Shown here piece by piece: positions 60,721 through 64,000 of a stretch of DNA of 64,000 bases. Both the position numbers and the translations under genes were made by a program. Within the stretch, counting starts at the first letter, position 1. Each line of letters starts with the position of its first letter. The notes beneath the pieces are model-generated. The model saw nothing but the letters and a program-made list of their open reading frames with translations. It was not told the origin of the DNA and did no database searches. Origin of the DNA: Cryptosporangium aurantiacum (GTDB lineage: Bacteria; Actinomycetota; Actinomycetes; Mycobacteriales; Cryptosporangiaceae); NCBI RefSeq assembly GCF_900143005.1, contig NZ_FRCS01000008.1, positions 347,654 to 411,653 on the forward strand. The letters run 5' to 3'.

Positions 60721-61935
60721 TCAATCCGGAAGCAGCGGAACCGTGAAGCCTTCGCCGCGGCCGAGAAGCGCGGCCCTGGTCACCGAAGCGGAGCCGAACC
60801 GCGTGCGGACGGCGTCCAGTGCCGAGTCGAGCCCGCCGTCGTCGGGGCGGTCGAGCGGCAGCATCAGCTGCTCACCGACGCCGTCGAGGTTGGCGACCGC
60901 CACCCCGATCAGCGTGACGCCGCGCTCCTCGATCAGCGGCAGCGCGGCGGCGAGCAGCTCACGGGCGGCGTCGAGCAGCACGGCCGTCGACGAACTGGGC
61001 CGGGGCAGCGTGTGCGAGCGGGTGGCGCGCGTGTAGTCGTCGAACCGCAGCCGCAGCGTCACCGTGCGCCCGGCCCGGTCGGCCGCGCGCATCCGGCGGC
61101 TGACCCGGTCGACCAGACCGGCGAGCGCGGCCTCCAGGTCGGCGACCGCGTGCGGGCCGCGGCCGAGCGCCCGCTGCGCACCCATCGAGCGGCGGCGGCG
61201 ACCCACCACGACCGGGCGCGGATCGCGGTTGTGCGCGAGCGCGTGCAGGTGCCGCCCGGCCCCCGGCCCGAGCACCGACACCAGGTAGGCCTCACCGAGC
61301 CTGGCCACCTGACCGACCGTGGTGATCCGTCGTTCCCGCAGCTTGGCCGAGGTGACGGTGCCGACACCCCAGAGCCGCTCGATCGGCAGCCGGTGCAGGA
61401 AGTCCAGTTCGGCGTCCGGCGGCACGACCAGCAGGCCGTCCGGCTTGGCGACACCGCTGGCGACCTTCGCCAGGAACTTCGTCCTGGCCACGCCGACCGT
61501 GATCGCCAGGCCGACCCGCGCCCGGACCTCCGACCGCAACCGGACCGCGATGTCGGCCGGCTCGCCGCTCACCTTCCGCAGGCCGCCGACGTCGAGGAAC
61601 GCCTCGTCGATCGAGAGACCTTCGACGAGCGGAGTGGTGTCGCGGAACACCTCGAAGACGGCCTTGCTGGCCGCGCTGTACGCGCTCATCCGGGGCGGGA
61701 CGACGATCGCCTGCGGACACAGCGCGCGGGCCATCCGGCCACCCATCGCGGTGCGGACGCCGCAGGCCTTCGCCTCGTAGCTGGCGGCGAGCACGACCCC
61801 GCCGCCGACGATCACCGGGCGGCCGCGCAGGCGCGGGTCGTCCCGCTGCTCGACCGACGCGTAGAACGCGTCGAGGTCAGCGTGCAGGATCGTCGCCCGC
61901 GCCGAGGGCTCAGCCACCCGGCGATCATCGCACAC
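60721..61935 (-). CDS. dinB: DNA polymerase IV (Y-family)
   Basis: The 404-residue lesion-bypass polymerase has the catalytic motifs ILHADLDAFYASVEQRD (residues ~15-31) and VEGLSIDEAFLDV (the SIDE motif, near 105). The little-finger region includes LRLRFDDYTRATRSHTLPRPS. HhH-like KVASGVAKPDGLLVV and WGVGTVTSAKLRERRI are also present. The start is a GTG at 61935 or, 6 codons later, at 61917; neither has a strong ribosome site. The gene lies 12 bp after the LLM oxidoreductase stop on the same strand. There is no C-terminal clamp-binding QL(S/P)LF-type ending; it ends GEGFTVPLLPD. Confidence 0.94.
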   Translation of the reverse strand: MCDDRRVAEPSARATILHADLDAFYASVEQRDDPRLRGRPVIVGGGVVLAASYEAKACGVRTAMGGRMARALCPQAIVVPPRMSAYSAASKAVFEVFRDTTPLVEGLSIDEAFLDVGGLRKVSGEPADIAVRLRSEVRARVGLAITVGVARTKFLAKVASGVAKPDGLLVVPPDAELDFLHRLPIERLWGVGTVTSAKLRERRITTVGQVARLGEAYLVSVLGPGAGRHLHALAHNRDPRPVVVGRRRRSMGAQRALGRGPHAVADLEAALAGLVDRVSRRMRAADRAGRTVTLRLRFDDYTRATRSHTLPRPSSSTAVLLDAARELLAAALPLIEERGVTLIGVAVANLDGVGEQLMLPLDRPDDGGLDSALDAVRTRFGSASVTRAALLGRGEGFTVPLLPD

Positions 61936-61947
61936 ATGATCGAAGAA

Positions 61948-62820
61948 TTACCCGACCAGCGGTTTGACTTCCTGCGCGACGAAGCGCACATAGCCCTCCA
62001 GATCCGCCTCGTCGGCGGTCGGCGTGAACACCAGGGCGTCCGCACCCGCGTCGACGTACCGGGCGGTGCCCTTCGCGAACGCCTCCGCGTCGCCGGCGAC
62101 GCCGAGATCGCTGGTGACGTCGTGCCCCCACGCCTGGTGCTCCCGACGCAGACGCTCGGCGGCGTCCGGGCCGGTCGTGGCAGACGTGAACACGACGACG
62201 CGGTGCGGATCGGTGCGACCGGCTGCCGCCCGGCCCGCCTCGATCTCGCCGACCGCCCAGCGGACGCGTTCCGGCGAGTTCTGGCCGTCCAGAATCGTGC
62301 CGTCGGCGGCCTCCCCCGCGAGCCGCAGCGTCTTCGGGCCGACCGCGCCGACCAGGATCTGGGGTGGCTGCGCCGGTGGCCAGTCGAGCTTCACCTTGTC
62401 GAGCGTCACGTACCGGCCGGACGTGGAGACTTCCTCGCCGCGCAACAGCGTCCGCATGGCGTCCACATGTTCGCGGAGCAGGGTCATCGGCGAGGACTCC
62501 CGCGCACCGACCTGACCCATCCATTCCTGCACGCCGTGGCCGACGCCCGGCAGGAAACGGCCGGGGAACATCCGCTCCAGGGTCGCGATCTCCATCGAGG
62601 CCAGCGCGACGTTCCGGAACGGCACCGGGAGCAGTCCGATGCCGACCCGCAGCCGCTCGGTGACGGCCAGCGCTGCCGCCGCCGCCGCGATGCCGCTCTG
62701 CCAGAAGCAGTCCTCCCAGAGCCAGAGTTCTTCCAGCCCGGCCTCGTCGGCCGCGCGGGCCACTGCGCGCAACTGCTCCGGAGGTACTTGGGGACGAAAA
62801 ACGACACCGAGTGAAGTCAT
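61948..62820 (-). CDS. LLM-class flavin/F420-dependent oxidoreductase
   Basis: The 290-residue protein has the luciferase-like monooxygenase barrel: LGVVFRPQVPPEQLRAVARAADEAGLEELWLWEDCFWQ at the N-terminus, LRVGIGLLPVPFRNVALASMEIATLERMFPGRFLPGVGHG, and PQILVGAVGPKTLRLAGEAADGTIL with the conserved cofactor-binding Gly-rich loop. In actinobacteria many of these use F420 rather than FMN. Substrate is unknown. It is followed by dinB after 12 bp, and divergent from a small membrane gene across 150 bp. Confidence 0.92.
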   Translation of the reverse strand: MTSLGVVFRPQVPPEQLRAVARAADEAGLEELWLWEDCFWQSGIAAAAAALAVTERLRVGIGLLPVPFRNVALASMEIATLERMFPGRFLPGVGHGVQEWMGQVGARESSPMTLLREHVDAMRTLLRGEEVSTSGRYVTLDKVKLDWPPAQPPQILVGAVGPKTLRLAGEAADGTILDGQNSPERVRWAVGEIEAGRAAAGRTDPHRVVVFTSATTGPDAAERLRREHQAWGHDVTSDLGVAGDAEAFAKGTARYVDAGADALVFTPTADEADLEGYVRFVAQEVKPLVG

Positions 62821-62970
62821 GTCCTGTTCCTACTGATCAGTTCCTGCTCGAGCAAGGCAGTTGTCGCGCACCGTCGGCGCGCGAACAGTTTCCGGGTCGG
62901 GCCTCAGACGGTCGACCTGCGGTTTCCCCAGGACGCTTGAGCGGAACCCGTTCCGGCCACAGGAGGAGCC

Positions 62971-63399
62971 ATGACCACCGACCAGCAGCCGTCCGCACTC
63001 GCGGCGGCGTTGACCGCGCCCTACCGGCGAACCGAGCGCACCAGCCGAATCCGGCGTCTCGCCGCCTGGATCCGGACGTCGGAGGCTCGTCCCCGCCGGG
63101 TCGTGGTCGCCGCGATCCTGGTCGGCCTGCAGGCAACAGTGTTCCTGCTGAGCGCTCTCCGGCACGCGTCCGAGCAGGACTTCGGCACCGCGGCCGCGCT
63201 GGGCGTCGGGTTCGTGGTTGCGGCGCTGGTCGCGTACGGGCTGTCCCGCGGCAACAGCTTCGCGTTCGTCATGACGCTCGGCTACACGTCGGTGGACGTC
63301 CTGCTCACCGCGATCGACGGCTGGGGGCTGGCGCTCGGATCGCTGGTGTTGCTGATCCTGCTGGTGACGCCCCGGTCGAGGGCGTACTTCCGAGGCTGA
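62971..63399 (+). CDS. Small membrane protein, hypothetical
   Basis: The ATG at 62971 follows AGGAGGAG. The 142-residue product has a basic cytoplasmic start (YRRTERTSRIRRLAAWIR), then three or four hydrophobic segments: VVVAAILVGLQATVFLLSAL, AAALGVGFVVAALVAYGLS, FVMTLGYTSVDVLLTAI and GLALGSLVLLILLV. It ends RSRAYFRG. No family is recognised with confidence. It is divergent from the LLM gene and followed by a long inverted repeat. Confidence 0.8.
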   Translation: MTTDQQPSALAAALTAPYRRTERTSRIRRLAAWIRTSEARPRRVVVAAILVGLQATVFLLSALRHASEQDFGTAAALGVGFVVAALVAYGLSRGNSFAFVMTLGYTSVDVLLTAIDGWGLALGSLVLLILLVTPRSRAYFRG

Positions 63400-63467
63400 T
63401 CCGCGCGCTCGCCGAGGGGCCGTGATCCGCTGTGTAGCCCGGAGTTGCGTCGCTCGCGGGAGCGGCG

Positions 63468-63523
63468 CGTGATGAAACGCGGATAGGGCCAGCCCTGGCT
63501 GGCCCTATCCGCGTTTCATCACG
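63468..63523. terminator. Perfect 25-bp inverted repeat
   Basis: Two perfectly complementary 25-base arms (5' arm starts CGTGATGAAACGCGG, 63468-63492) surround a six-base centre CCCTGG that can add two more pairs. It lies 69 bp after the membrane gene stop. It probably folds into a long hairpin that terminates transcription in both directions, shielding the gene from leftward rRNA transcription. It could alternatively be a copy of an interspersed palindromic element. Confidence 0.7.
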
Positions 63524-63846
63524 GAGCGGACCGTCTGGTGCGTGCCTACATCCCCGCTGCCCGCGACCGTCGTGGCCGGCCACGGCGGGTGACCCGATCG
63601 GGATAGCGATCCGTGCGCTGCGAGGCACCGGCCCTTCAGCGCGGTGAGTGAACGCGTTCAGGGGACCTATAGGGCGCCTGGATGCGCCCACTTTGGATAC
63701 CAACGGAAGCGGCAGCCCGAGCTCCGCGCCGGGGGGTGCAGTAGAGGGCGCCGTGGCCGGAAGGCCGCCGTGGCATACGAAACCGGGGTGTACGCGTCTG
63801 TTACAGCCCCGGAACGGGTCATCCGGCGGGCCGGGGAAACGGCGAA
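63524..63846. other. Gene-free region before the rRNA terminator
   Basis: No credible gene, tRNA or repeat was found in these 323 bases. Open frames crossing it are Arg/Pro/Ala-rich and lack any family pattern. Confidence 0.5.
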
Positions 63847-63894
63847 GAGCCGCCACCGCAGCCAACCCCGCTAAGGGTTGGGCGGTGACGGCTC
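63847..63894 (-). terminator. rRNA operon terminator
   Basis: On the minus strand, GAGCCGTCACCGCCCAACCC pairs, with one mismatch and a small bulge, with GGGTTGGCTGCGGTGGCGGCTC around a short TTAGC-type loop. It starts 15 bases downstream of the 5S rRNA 3' end and is the expected transcription stop of the rrn operon. Confidence 0.85.
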
Positions 63895-63909
63895 TCCGTC
63901 AACGTAAAA

Positions 63910-64000
63910 GTCCGGCGGCGTCCTACTCTCCCACACCATCACCAGTGCAGTACCATCGGCGCTGAGGAGCTTAGCTTCCGGGTTCGGAATGGGACCGGGC
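63910..64000 (-). rRNA. rrf: 5S ribosomal RNA, 3' part (5' end beyond the window)
   Basis: The minus strand reads GGTCCCATTCCGAACCCGG, then AAGCTAAGC, GCGCCGATGGTACTGCACTGG and GTGTGGGAGAGTAGGACGCC, the conserved core and 3' half of bacterial 5S rRNA. About 91 of roughly 117 bases are inside the window. The 3' end is placed at about 63910 from the terminal CCGCCGGAC helix strand. The 16S and 23S genes should lie further right. Confidence 0.95.

Noticed and set aside
63305..63865. 186-codon minus-strand frame near the rRNA operon
   Set aside because: No motif, crosses the long inverted repeat and the end of a membrane gene; composition is Pro/Ser/Arg-rich noise.
1..64000. CRISPR arrays, prophage or transposon
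   Set aside because: No regularly spaced repeats, integrase, transposase or phage structural genes were found. The short tandem repeats are in-frame coding repeats.

Overview
The window is a high-GC actinobacterial chromosome segment. It carries mycothiol-type DinB-like proteins, an F420/LLM-type oxidoreductase, two DUF574 SAM methyltransferases, GTG starts, GTGA/ATGA stop-start overlaps and TANNNT -10 boxes. Gene content fits a filamentous, Frankia/Cryptosporangium-like actinomycete. That placement is an inference from gene content, not from a search. No prophage, insertion sequence, CRISPR array or tRNA was recognised. A 5S rRNA runs leftward off the right edge, so an rrn operon probably lies just beyond it.

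Layout. 1-4365 (minus) is the front of a Flp/Tad pilus operon: secreted protein, CpaB/SAF protein, ParA-like ATPase, TadA ATPase and the start of a TadB-like protein. 4741-6618 (plus) has a secreted beta-helix glycosidase-like protein and a small helical protein. 6649-12009 (minus) is one 1786-residue signalling protein: Ser/Thr kinase, AAA ATPase, two GAF domains and GGDEF. 12199-16460 has 3-hydroxyacyl-CoA dehydrogenase, an FAD flavoprotein behind a cysteine-type leader peptide, and an XRE regulator with a DUF574 methyltransferase.

16699-29170 (plus) is the most striking block: five overlapping genes (DUF4132 protein; 1620-residue protein; MoxR/YehL AAA+; DUF5682-vWA fusion; SWIM zinc-finger protein). 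It is an expanded actinobacterial relative of the E. coli yehI-yehL-yehM-yehP-yehQ group, whose function is poorly known. 29175-43610 is a patchwork of metabolic enzymes, VOC proteins, LysR/GntR/AraC regulators, a NarL-type two-component pair, an ECF sigma factor, hemerythrin, LigD-type polymerase and gluconokinase. It includes a frameshifted M20 peptidase and the remnant of an ArsR-SRPBCC regulator.

43625-49445 holds two possible RNA-controlled genes. One is an HNH endonuclease whose leader carries a promoter and an intrinsic terminator. The other is an EF-G-like GTPase preceded by a 30-codon leader peptide and stem-loops. 49516-63399 has a PAP2-glycosyltransferase fusion, glucose-6-phosphate dehydrogenase, a FIST sensor protein, a second DUF574 methyltransferase, a DGPF/YCII gene with its ECF42-type sigma factor, DNA polymerase IV and an LLM flavin oxidoreductase. 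63400-64000 has a perfect 25-bp inverted repeat, the rRNA terminator and the partial 5S gene.

How it works together: the best-supported units are the Tad operon, the MoxR/vWA/SWIM operon, the histidine kinase-regulator pair, the two sigma-factor pairs, and three 5' leaders suggesting translational or transcriptional attenuation.
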